A stretch of DNA of 7,093 nt from Chloroflexota bacterium (lineage in GTDB: Bacteria > Chloroflexota > Limnocylindria > P2-11E): the NCBI GenBank assembly GCA_005881085.1, contig VBGU01000196.1, positions 1 to 7,093 of the forward strand, in the 5' to 3' direction. Below are positions 1-5,580 of the stretch, piece after piece (positions within the stretch are counted from its first letter, which is position 1; each line of letters opens with the position of its first letter). A program made the position numbers and the translations under genes. Under the pieces are notes generated by a model that ran no database searches, had not been told where the DNA came from, and saw nothing but the letters and a program-made list of their open reading frames with translations.

Positions 1-1
1 G

Positions 2-334
2 TGCCCTACGTACAACGACCTCTACACGAAGGAGTGGTACGAGGGCGCGGATCTTCCCGAGAAGCGCTCGCGTCTCTACAAGCTCGAGGACAAGGGCTAC
101 GACGGAAAGGTGCAGGACTCAAACGACGCGCAGGAGATCGTCGCCAAGAAGGCGGCGGCCGTCGCGCGGAGCTACGAGACCGACCCTATCCCGATCGGCA
201 TCTACTACCAAGTCGAGCTTCCGACATATGAGGACGCTGTCGGTCAGCGCATCCCGGCCCTGGCCGAAAAGCCGCTCGTCGAGCAGGACGTCTTCCACCG
301 CGACGTGACTCCGCTCCTCGAGGCGATGCGCTAG
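2..334 (+). CDS. 2-oxoacid:ferredoxin oxidoreductase beta subunit, C-terminal part (5' truncated by window)
   Basis: About 110 residues of the C-terminus are visible, beginning CPTYNDLYTKEWYEG and ending LLEAMR before TAG at 332-334. This segment is typical of the thiamine-diphosphate-binding beta subunit of 2-oxoacid:ferredoxin oxidoreductases (KorB/PorB type). These enzymes oxidatively decarboxylate 2-oxoacids to acyl-CoA while reducing ferredoxin, in a cytoplasmic complex with an alpha subunit. The visible Cys-Pro-Thr-Tyr-Asn stretch follows the cofactor-binding core in this family, and the Ile-Gly-Ile-Tyr-Tyr-Gln segment (near 195-215) is the usual late part. The cofactor motifs and the alpha subunit would lie left of the window. 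The substrate (2-oxoglutarate or pyruvate) cannot be decided from this piece. No terminator is seen in the 36 bases before the next gene, so read-through into the ABC genes is possible. Confidence 0.82.
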   Translation, partial: CPTYNDLYTKEWYEGADLPEKRSRLYKLEDKGYDGKVQDSNDAQEIVAKKAAAVARSYETDPIPIGIYYQVELPTYEDAVGQRIPALAEKPLVEQDVFHRDVTPLLEAMR

Positions 335-370
335 CTCGACCTCGCGCCGGAGCGCCGCGCGGCGAACGAT

Positions 371-1357
371 ATGCTCCGTGACTCCGTGGGCGCGATCGAG
401 CTCCGAGATGTGCGACGTCTCTTTCGGACGACGACCGGGACGCTGCGTCGACATGCGAAGGAGATAGTCGCCCTCGATGGCCTCTCTCTTGAGGTCGGCG
501 AGGGAGAGCTCTTCGGGATCCTCGGGCCCAATGGCGCCGGCAAGACCACGACGATCAAAGTGCTCACCACGCTCCTCATCCCCACGTCGGGCACGGCGAG
601 CGTCCTGGGGCTCGACGTCGTTCGCGACGCGAAGGAGGTTCGCCGCAAGATCGGCTTCGTCTTCGGCGGCGAGCGCGGTCTCTACTACCGCCTCTCCGGT
701 CGAGACAACCTCCGCTACTTCGCCGAGCTTTACGCGGTGCCGCCGCGCGAGATTCCCCCGCGCGTGGAGGAGCTGCTCGAGCTCGTCGGGCTGCGCGACC
801 GCGGCGACGAACGGGTCGAGGGCTACTCGCGCGGCATGAAGCAGCGACTGCATCTCGCGCGCACGCTTCTGCACCGGCCGCGAGTGCTCTTCCTCGACGA
901 GCCGACGATCGGCCTCGACCCGATCGGGGCGCGCGAGCTGCGCCGCATCGTGAGCCAGCTCCACGAGGGCGGGGCGACGATTGTCCTCACGACGCACTAC
1001 CTCTTCGAGGCCGACGAGCTTTGCGACCGGATCGCCGTGATCGACAAGGGGCGAGTTGTCGCGCTCGGCACCCCCGACGACCTGAAGGCGAACGTCAGCG
1101 ATCTCAGCGTGGTCGAGCTCGAGGTCTTCGGGATCGACGCCTCGACGGTCGAGCGGCTGCGCGCACTTGAGTTCGTCGACTCGGTCGTCGTCGAGCAGCG
1201 CGAGCTGCGTCAGGTGCTGCGTATACAGACCCGCATCGCCGAACGCGCCGTGGCCCCGCTCATCGCCGCGGTCGCCGCGGGTCAGGTCGGTCGGGTGGCC
1301 GTGCGCGAAGCGACGCTCGAAGACGCCTACGTCAGGCTCGTCGGACGGGTCGAGTGA
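371..1357 (+). CDS. ABC-2 type exporter ATP-binding protein
   Basis: This 328-residue protein is the cytoplasmic ATPase that powers the two membrane proteins encoded next to it. Walker A is GPNGAGKTT at residues 52-60. The signature loop is YSRGM at 152-156 in place of LSGGQ, as in many DrrA/NatA-like exporters. Walker B is VLFLDEPT at 172-179, followed by the D-loop Gly-Leu-Asp at 181-183 and the switch histidine His209. The Q-loop region (FVFGGERG, about 97-103) has no glutamine at the usual place. The C-terminal 90 residues (about 240-328) form the extra domain common in drug/lipid-type ATPases, ending EDAYVRLVGRVE. ATG 371 has only a weak purine stretch upstream; GTG 386 is an alternative start. 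The stop overlaps the start of the first permease (GTGA at 1354-1357), implying translational coupling. The exported substrate is unknown. Confidence 0.93.
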   Translation: MLRDSVGAIELRDVRRLFRTTTGTLRRHAKEIVALDGLSLEVGEGELFGILGPNGAGKTTTIKVLTTLLIPTSGTASVLGLDVVRDAKEVRRKIGFVFGGERGLYYRLSGRDNLRYFAELYAVPPREIPPRVEELLELVGLRDRGDERVEGYSRGMKQRLHLARTLLHRPRVLFLDEPTIGLDPIGARELRRIVSQLHEGGATIVLTTHYLFEADELCDRIAVIDKGRVVALGTPDDLKANVSDLSVVELEVFGIDASTVERLRALEFVDSVVVEQRELRQVLRIQTRIAERAVAPLIAAVAAGQVGRVAVREATLEDAYVRLVGRVE

Positions 1358-2136
1358 CGGCCGCGTTGCGCCTCGCCCGCCAATCGGCGTGGGTCAACTT
1401 CCAGGAGGTAGCGGTCAACGGCTTTCTGCTGTTCGCCGTCGTCTGGCAGCCGCTCTTCGTCGGTGTGACCACGATGTACATGCTTCGCCACCGCGCCGAC
1501 TTCGATCCGATGTACGTCGTCGTCGGGACCGCGCTCAGCGGGATCTGGTCAACGCTGCTGTTCGCGGGAAGCGGAGCTATCAGCCACGAGCGTTGGACGG
1601 GCACACTCGAGCTTCTTGCGGCGTCGCCGGCGTCGTTCTTTGTGGTGATCGGCGGCAAGCTGGCCGGAACGACGATCTTCTCGCTTGGTTCGCTCGTGCT
1701 CGCGTTCGGGATCGGCACGGTGCTCTTCGGGTATCCAGTCAAGATCGCGGAACCTGGGTGGCTCGCCGTGTCGCTCCTCTTGGCGGTCGTCGCGTTGTGG
1801 GCAACGGGAATGTTCTTCGCGCCGCTTGCGATCCTCTGGCGTACCGTCGGCCGATTTCTGCTCGTGCTCGAATACCCCGTCTTCGCTCTGTCCGGATTCC
1901 TGTTCCCGGTGCTGCTCCTGCCGAACTGGATCGTCCCCATCACCAACCTGCTCCCGCCTTACTGGGCGGCGGTCGCGATGCACGGCGCAGCCAGCGGAGA
2001 CCTCGACCTCTCCGGCCTGCTCCGGGCATGGTTCTTTCTCTTATTGACCGGCGGTGTCCTGCTTGTGATCGCGAGCCGGCTGTTCGTTGAGGTGCTGACG
2101 CGCGCTCGTCGCGCGGGCACGCTCGCACTTTCGTAG
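1354..2136 (+). CDS. ABC-2 type transporter permease, first subunit
   Basis: This 260-residue integral membrane protein has about six hydrophobic segments (roughly residues 22-43, 53-73, 97-126, 134-160, 166-190 and 222-241). After the second segment, ERWTGTLELLAASP at 79-92 is the cytoplasmic Glu-x-x-x-Gly-Thr-Leu-Glu element typical of ABC-2 permeases, thought to contact the ATPase. It ends with a basic cytoplasmic tail, LTRARRAGTLALS. The start is GTG at 1354, overlapping the ATPase stop by four bases. Its TAG stop shares one base with the GTG of the second permease at 2136. With its neighbours it should form an ATPase dimer plus permease heterodimer exporting a hydrophobic substrate, antibiotic, lipid or polysaccharide. 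Which of these cannot be told from sequence. Confidence 0.9.
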   Translation: MTAALRLARQSAWVNFQEVAVNGFLLFAVVWQPLFVGVTTMYMLRHRADFDPMYVVVGTALSGIWSTLLFAGSGAISHERWTGTLELLAASPASFFVVIGGKLAGTTIFSLGSLVLAFGIGTVLFGYPVKIAEPGWLAVSLLLAVVALWATGMFFAPLAILWRTVGRFLLVLEYPVFALSGFLFPVLLLPNWIVPITNLLPPYWAAVAMHGAASGDLDLSGLLRAWFFLLLTGGVLLVIASRLFVEVLTRARRAGTLALS

Positions 2137-2861
2137 TGCGTCTCTTCACGGTCACGGCCTTTTACAGCTTCCGCGCGCTGTTCCGTTGGCTCTCGCCGAT
2201 GCCGTACCTCTGCTTCCGCGCGCTCTTCCCCCTCGCGCAGCTCGGCTTCTTCGCGCTTATCGGAACGTACGGTGGGGGTCAGCCACTTTCGTTCTATCTC
2301 GTGGGCAACGCGATCGGCACCGCGACGCTCACCGCATTCGGCGTGTCGCAGGCGGTCGCCGACGAGCGACAGCAGGGCACGCTTTCGTACCTGCTCGCTG
2401 CGCCGGCGCCGCGCGTTCCGATCTTCTTTGGCCGCGCGGCGCTCCACGTCGCCGACGGCATGATCAACATGATCGCGGCGCTGGCGATCGCGGTCATGGT
2501 GTTCGGTCTTCGCGTCCCGGTTGACGGCATCGTCGGCGTTGTCGTCGCGATGCTCGTCGCCACGATCGCGATTTGCGGCGTCGGGCTTCTTCTCGGCGCG
2601 GTCGCCTACATCGTTCTCGACACGGCGGTCCTCGCGAACTTCGCGATGTTCATCATCCTTCTGCTGAGCGGGGCCAATGTCCCGCTCGCGGAGCTGCCCG
2701 GCGTCGTCGCGGCGATCGCGCAAGGCATCCCCCTCACACGGAGCGTCGCGGCCGCCAGGCTTTACGTCGGCGGCGCATCATTCGACGCCGGCATCGGGCT
2801 GCTGCTCGGCGATCTCGCCCTCGGCGCGTTTCAACTGGCTCGAAACACGAGCCCGACGTGA
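2136..2861 (+). CDS. ABC-2 type transporter permease, second subunit (C-terminus apparently frameshifted)
   Basis: The open frame gives 241 residues starting at GTG 2136, which overlaps the previous stop by one base. It carries the ABC-2 cytoplasmic element DERQQGTLSYLLAAP at 76-90 and hydrophobic segments near 30-45, 53-72, 103-124, 129-159 and 165-185, so it should pair with the first permease. The last helix is abnormal. After LLLGDLALGA (222-231) the frame runs into an unrelated tail, FQLARNTSPT, and stops at 2859-2861. Another forward frame from 2827 reads RFNWLETRARREGRLEGV to TAA 2881-2883. That closely resembles the first permease's own ending (RLFVEVLTRARRAGTLALS) and is what this family normally has. 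The gene therefore probably once ended at 2883. By comparison with the sister gene, about nine or ten residues of the final helix are also missing. Confidence 0.87.
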   Translation: MRLFTVTAFYSFRALFRWLSPMPYLCFRALFPLAQLGFFALIGTYGGGQPLSFYLVGNAIGTATLTAFGVSQAVADERQQGTLSYLLAAPAPRVPIFFGRAALHVADGMINMIAALAIAVMVFGLRVPVDGIVGVVVAMLVATIAICGVGLLLGAVAYIVLDTAVLANFAMFIILLLSGANVPLAELPGVVAAIAQGIPLTRSVAAARLYVGGASFDAGIGLLLGDLALGAFQLARNTSPT

Positions 2862-2899
2862 GGGCCGTCTCGAGGGCGTGTAACTGCCCCGTCGAACCC

Positions 2900-3349
2900 A
2901 TGAGGCGCGCCGAGTCTGAAACCCAGCCGACCCCGATTCGCGCGTGTCGAGTGGCTACATTCCGGTACGTGGAAGGTCCGGCGATCGAACCCAGCGCGCA
3001 GCGGCAGGCGGAAGCGGTTTTGCCACGGTCGCCGTCATACGAGCTCGTCACTGCCTTTGTCGTCAGCCTCATTCCGCACGCGGCGGCTCTCTTCGTCGGC
3101 GGCTACGGCCAGATCATCACGAACGCGCCTCTTGCGGTCGTCATCACGATCGTTGACGCCGTCGCGGTCGCCGTCGCGTACCTGCAGTTTCGAGACGACT
3201 CGCACGCGAGCCGCTCGTCGCACTGGCTCGTGTGGGCGACGATCGCGGTCGGCGCGGTGTGGCTCATCTACGCCGTGTTCGTCGGCATGATCCTTGTTCT
3301 CGGCCGGGTCTTCTGCATCAGCCAGGACTGTCGCGGCCCGATCCGCTGA
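2900..3349 (+). CDS. small membrane protein of unknown function
   Basis: I do not recognise a family. From ATG 2900 the product is 149 residues with three hydrophobic segments near 48-66, 75-97 and 108-136. The soluble N-terminus is polar and the short tail contains two cysteines (FCISQDCRG, Cys139 and Cys144). It probably sits in the cytoplasmic membrane. The start is uncertain. No Shine-Dalgarno site precedes ATG 2900, and the first 23 residues look unlike the rest. GTG 2951 and GTG 2969 are alternatives in the same frame. GTG 2969 lies eight bases after TACATT (2956-2961), which would suit a leaderless transcript and give a 126-residue protein. It follows the permease frame closely but has no obvious link to the transporter. 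Its last 32 bases overlap the end of the opposite-strand gene. Confidence 0.6.
   Translation: MRRAESETQPTPIRACRVATFRYVEGPAIEPSAQRQAEAVLPRSPSYELVTAFVVSLIPHAAALFVGGYGQIITNAPLAVVITIVDAVAVAVAYLQFRDDSHASRSSHWLVWATIAVGAVWLIYAVFVGMILVLGRVFCISQDCRGPIR
2956..2961 (+). promoter_or_regulatory. possible -10 element for a leaderless GTG start at 2969
   Basis: TACATT matches four of six bases of the bacterial -10 consensus and is followed seven bases later by an in-frame GTG. A transcript starting at that codon would need no ribosome binding site, and none is present. No -35 box is recognisable 16-18 bases upstream, so this is a weak call made only to explain the missing Shine-Dalgarno site. Confidence 0.25.
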
Positions 3350-4291
3350 GCGGTGCGGAGCTCATGCAGAGCTCGTGCGCGCCGTCCGCTCGGGTGCGTT
3401 CGTAGAAGAAGAGCAGCCCGTCCCTGAAGACGACGCTCTCGACATAGCGGACCGTGCCCGGTCCGCCCGCCGCGCCGATCGCGGGTCCTGATCCGATCCG
3501 CTCCCACGTCCGTAGGTCCGGACTTCGCGCGATCCCGCAGCGCTCTTCGTAGTTCTCGCTGATGTGCGACGCTCCGTCGTAGAGGCCGACCCATCCATCG
3601 CCACTGCGGAACGCGGTCGTGAGGCGAGCGGTGGCCTTATCCCAGCCCTTAGTCGTGGCCGCGAAGACTTTCCCCTCCCACTTCCAGCGCACGCCGTCGA
3701 CGCTCGTCGCGAGCCCGGTCTCTGACTTGACGGCCCCGGTCGAGAGCGCGTCCCCACTCCCGTGCAGCTTTCGCTCGTCGCCGTGAGGGCGTTTGCCATA
3801 CGAGACGAACATCCACCACTGGTCGCGATGGCGTTCGCCATATCGGCGCTGAGTACGAGCCGTCGAGCCGCTGGGTCAAATGACTCGGGCGTTCCCGCCT
3901 CGATGATGTCGATGCGCCAGCGGTCATCGAGGCCATCGACGTAGCTGACGTAGAGGCGCCAGCGACGACCGTCGCGAAGGATCGCGCAGCGCTCGATCGA
4001 CTGACTGCCGAAGTCCTCGCGAGTCGCGGTCCAGATCGTTACGAAGCCCTCGCCGTCGCCGCGCGCGATCCGCAGCTCGCCGCCGCGTCGCGGGCGGGGC
4101 CAGCGCAACCGATAGACCAGGTAAACGGTGTCGCCGTCGCTAAACGCTCCGGGGGCGCCGGCCCAGTGACCCGCGCTCGGCCCGGGAGGTTCTTCGATGA
4201 CGGCGGCCGCCTGTGGGGCAAAGGGCGCGTTCACGTAACGGCCAACATTAGTTGACAGCCGATGTTCCAGCGGCGTATTACCAGTCGTCAT
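3318..4291 (-). pseudogene. beta-propeller, glycosidase-like protein (GH43/GH32/GH130-like fold), broken by a frame change
   Basis: Two overlapping reading frames on the minus strand together make one protein of about 320 residues. The N-terminal half (from ATG 4291 to about 3842) contains GHWAGAPGAF, VYLVYRLRW, ERCAILRDGRRWRLYVSYVDG and FDPAARRLVLSAD. The C-terminal half in another frame (about 3838 to TGA 3320-3318) continues DQWWMFVSYGK, GLATSVDGVRWKWEGKVF, GWVGLYDG, RCGIARSPDLRTWERIG and FRDGLLFFYERTRADG. Alternating Tyr/Trp-rich strands and SPDL..W repeats are typical of five-bladed propellers of glycoside hydrolases and related sugar-acting proteins. The substrate is unknown and I assign no catalytic residues. 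The frame must change between about 3845 and 3800; at the likeliest joint the usual blade linker (between LVLSAD and DQWWMFVSY) looks shortened. The start is uncertain: ATG 4291 lacks a clear ribosome binding site and GTG 4234 is an alternative. Confidence 0.68.
4252..4281 (+). promoter_or_regulatory. sigma-70-type promoter of the secreted-protein gene
   Basis: A perfect -35 box TTGACA at 4252-4257 is followed after 18 bases by TATTAC at 4276-4281, matching four of six -10 bases. Transcription would start near 4288-4290, giving a leader of about 36 bases before ATG 4325. The AT-rich pocket stands out from the GC-rich surroundings. The whole promoter lies inside the 5' coding end of the opposite-strand propeller gene if that gene starts at 4291. 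Confidence 0.6.
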
Positions 4292-4313
4292 CTTGACGAG
4301 CAGACGAATAGGT

Positions 4314-4319
4314 GGGAGG
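4314..4319 (+). promoter_or_regulatory. ribosome binding site deciding the start at 4325
   Basis: GGGAGG lies five bases before ATG 4325 and is a strong Shine-Dalgarno match. It selects this start over the longer in-frame ATG at 4262. The 4262 start would add 21 polar residues ahead of the signal peptide and would lie upstream of the predicted transcription start. Confidence 0.85.
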
Positions 4320-4324
4320 TCTTC

Positions 4325-5131
4325 ATGAAACTGCGCACGGCACTCGCTGCTCTCGCGATCCTCGCGCTGACCGCAGGGGCCGCATATGCCGCGGCCAAGT
4401 TCACGGTCACGGCGAGCGAGTTCGACCCAGCGAACACATTCCTCGTTCAGGCCCAGTGGTTGGATGGCATCGGCTGCCCGACAAACGCAAAGGTGTCGAC
4501 TGACGGATCCACCACCACCGCGCACTACACCGATGCGGCGTGCGCAGCTGGCGACACGAGCGATAACCACAACCAGGGCCTGCTCCTCGCAAAGACCGGA
4601 CCGACGGCGAACTTCGCCTCGGCCGGCGCTGACATCACGGGCGTGAAGGGCATCACGTTGACCGAGCTCGGCTACGACATCCGTAAGCCGGGCGCCGACA
4701 CACGGGCTGGTGCGCGGGGCTCGCATTGCGGAGCCGGAGCGCCCCGATTCAACGTCACCGCATCAGACGGCGTCACCTACGACTTCATCGGCTGCAACTC
4801 AGGAGCGACTCCCGCAACGAGCGAAGTGGACGGGCAGGGCTGGATTCGACTGCGCTGGGGCGGCGGGACGATCCTCGCCTTCGCGGCGAACGGCCCAGCG
4901 GCCGGAACAGTCGTGAACATCAGCGGCAAGACCGTAACGAGCATCCAGATCGTGTTCGACGAGGGTCAGGACACTGGCCCGGACAACTTCGGTCTCGCGG
5001 TCCTCGACAACATCGACGTGAACGGCACGCTCGTCGGTCAAGGCGATAACGTGGGCAACAAGAAAGACAAGGACAAGGACAAAGACAAGGACCACGGCGA
5101 CAACAATGACGATCAGGGCGAAGACGACTAG
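4325..5131 (+). CDS. secreted protein of unknown function with Lys-Asp repeat tail
   Basis: This is a 268-residue exported protein. Residues 1-22 are a classical signal peptide (MKLR, a hydrophobic core, then cleavage after Ala-Tyr-Ala at 20-22). The mature part has four cysteines (51, 73, 135, 157), enough for two disulfides, and is rich in Thr, Ser, Gly and Asp with alternating beta-like strands. Conspicuous blocks are SHCGAGAPRFNVTASDGV (133-150), TYDFIGCNSG (151-160), GWIRLRWGGG (172-181) and a late VFDEGQDTGPDNFG / VLDNIDVNG stretch (210-234). The C-terminus is low-complexity and highly charged: five Lys-Asp pairs at 247-256, then an acidic run of Asp, Asn, Gly and Glu. Such a tail could bind cations or interact with the cell surface. 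I recognise no named domain. It is transcribed alone from its own promoter and closed by a strong terminator. It is divergent from the propeller gene, but shared function is not shown. Confidence 0.85.
   Translation: MKLRTALAALAILALTAGAAYAAAKFTVTASEFDPANTFLVQAQWLDGIGCPTNAKVSTDGSTTTAHYTDAACAAGDTSDNHNQGLLLAKTGPTANFASAGADITGVKGITLTELGYDIRKPGADTRAGARGSHCGAGAPRFNVTASDGVTYDFIGCNSGATPATSEVDGQGWIRLRWGGGTILAFAANGPAAGTVVNISGKTVTSIQIVFDEGQDTGPDNFGLAVLDNIDVNGTLVGQGDNVGNKKDKDKDKDKDHGDNNDDQGEDD
5063..5092 (+). repeat. hexanucleotide repeat encoding five Lys-Asp pairs
   Basis: Five in-frame units of AARGAC (AAA/AAG then GAC) encode Lys-Asp five times at residues 247-256 of the secreted protein. The third base of the lysine codon varies, so the array is slightly degenerate. 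Such arrays can change unit number by slippage without losing frame. Confidence 0.9.
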
Positions 5132-5142
5132 CTAGGCGCCAT

Positions 5143-5170
5143 GAGGAGCGGCCGGCATCGGCCGCTCCTC
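5143..5170. terminator. hairpin terminator shared by convergent genes
   Basis: A perfect 12-bp inverted repeat, GAGGAGCGGCCG, loop GCAT, CGGCCGCTCCTC, fills the 40-base gap between the stop of the secreted-protein gene (5131) and the stop of the opposite-strand gene (5172). On the plus strand it is followed by a moderately T-rich run (TTCACTTCTT), fitting an intrinsic terminator. On the minus strand the bases after it are not T-rich, so termination that way is less certain. Confidence 0.82.
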
Positions 5171-5171
5171 T

Positions 5172-5570
5172 TCACTTCTTCCGCTTACGTGCGGTCGCAG
5201 GCTTCTTCTTCATCGGTGCCTTCTTCTCAGGCGAGATCAGAAATGCCGCTTCGGGTGTGTCGCTCACGAGCGGTCGCAGCTCGGAGAGGACCTTTGGAGT
5301 CACCTTCTTCGCGACGGTCCACAGCATGTCAGGTGTTTCGTCGGGATCGTCTTCAAGTCTTCCCCAGGGGACGTCGACCTTCTTCTTCTGGGCGACGCTG
5401 AGCTCCGTTGCGGCCTTCCGCATCGCGCCGATGCGATCGCGGAGCATCTTCACGTCGATTTCGTCGTCGAGGACCTGCTTTTTCGGATACCGGCTGAGCG
5501 CGTAGACCCATTGCGCGTTCTCGAGGATGGCGAGCGTGGCGGCGCGATCGCGCGACGTGAGTCCTGGCAC
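5172..5570 (-). CDS. small helical protein with basic tail, possibly HEPN/HepT-like
   Basis: From GTG 5570 the product is 132 residues, largely helical and soluble. Segment SRDRAATLAILENAQWVYAL (6-25), then MLRDRIGAMRKAATELS (42-58), then VPWG...MLWTVAKKVTPKVL (67-95) and LRPLV resemble the order of helices in HepT/DUF86 proteins of the HEPN superfamily (RNA-cleaving toxins or nucleotidyltransferase partners). However, the usual catalytic Arg-x4-6-His between the Pro-Trp and the later Trp is absent and that loop is about ten residues short. If it is HEPN, it is probably inactive. The last 18 residues (about 115-132) are Lys/Ala/Pro/Arg-rich, like a nucleic-acid-binding tail. GTG 5570 was chosen because it is 10 bases after the preceding stop (5583-5581) and places the first helix at the N-terminus. 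No Shine-Dalgarno site is seen, so coupled translation is likely. The open frame continues upstream to 5708, but that part overlaps the preceding gene. The HEPN assignment is tentative. Confidence 0.6.
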   Translation of the reverse strand: MPGLTSRDRAATLAILENAQWVYALSRYPKKQVLDDEIDVKMLRDRIGAMRKAATELSVAQKKKVDVPWGRLEDDPDETPDMLWTVAKKVTPKVLSELRPLVSDTPEAAFLISPEKKAPMKKKPATARKRKK

Positions 5571-5580
5571 GAGCGGAAGG

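Noticed and set aside
353..364. 12-base palindrome CGCCGCGCGGCG between the oxidoreductase and the ABC ATPase
   Set aside because: It is a self-complementary GC run with no loop and no following T tract; such palindromes are common by chance at this GC content, so it is not called a terminator or operator.
119..997. Long minus-strand open frame of 292 residues opposite the oxidoreductase end and the ATPase
   Set aside because: It is rich in Arg, Glu, Asp and Ala in the pattern produced by reading GC-rich genes backwards, and lies opposite a clear ABC ATPase with all motifs.
1959..2723. Minus-strand open frame of 254 residues opposite the two permeases
   Set aside because: Its Arg/Asp/His-rich composition without any motif is the complement shadow of membrane-protein codons; the plus-strand permeases are certain.
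4292..4726. Upstream extension of the propeller frame to an ATG at 4726
   Set aside because: The extension lies opposite the secreted-protein gene, whose signal peptide, ribosome binding site and composition are convincing. The propeller-like sequence begins only after about 4291.
5063..5092. Short repeat array considered as CRISPR or phase-variation tract
   Set aside because: The unit is six bases, in frame, and encodes Lys-Asp pairs; unit changes would not alter the frame, and there are no spacers.
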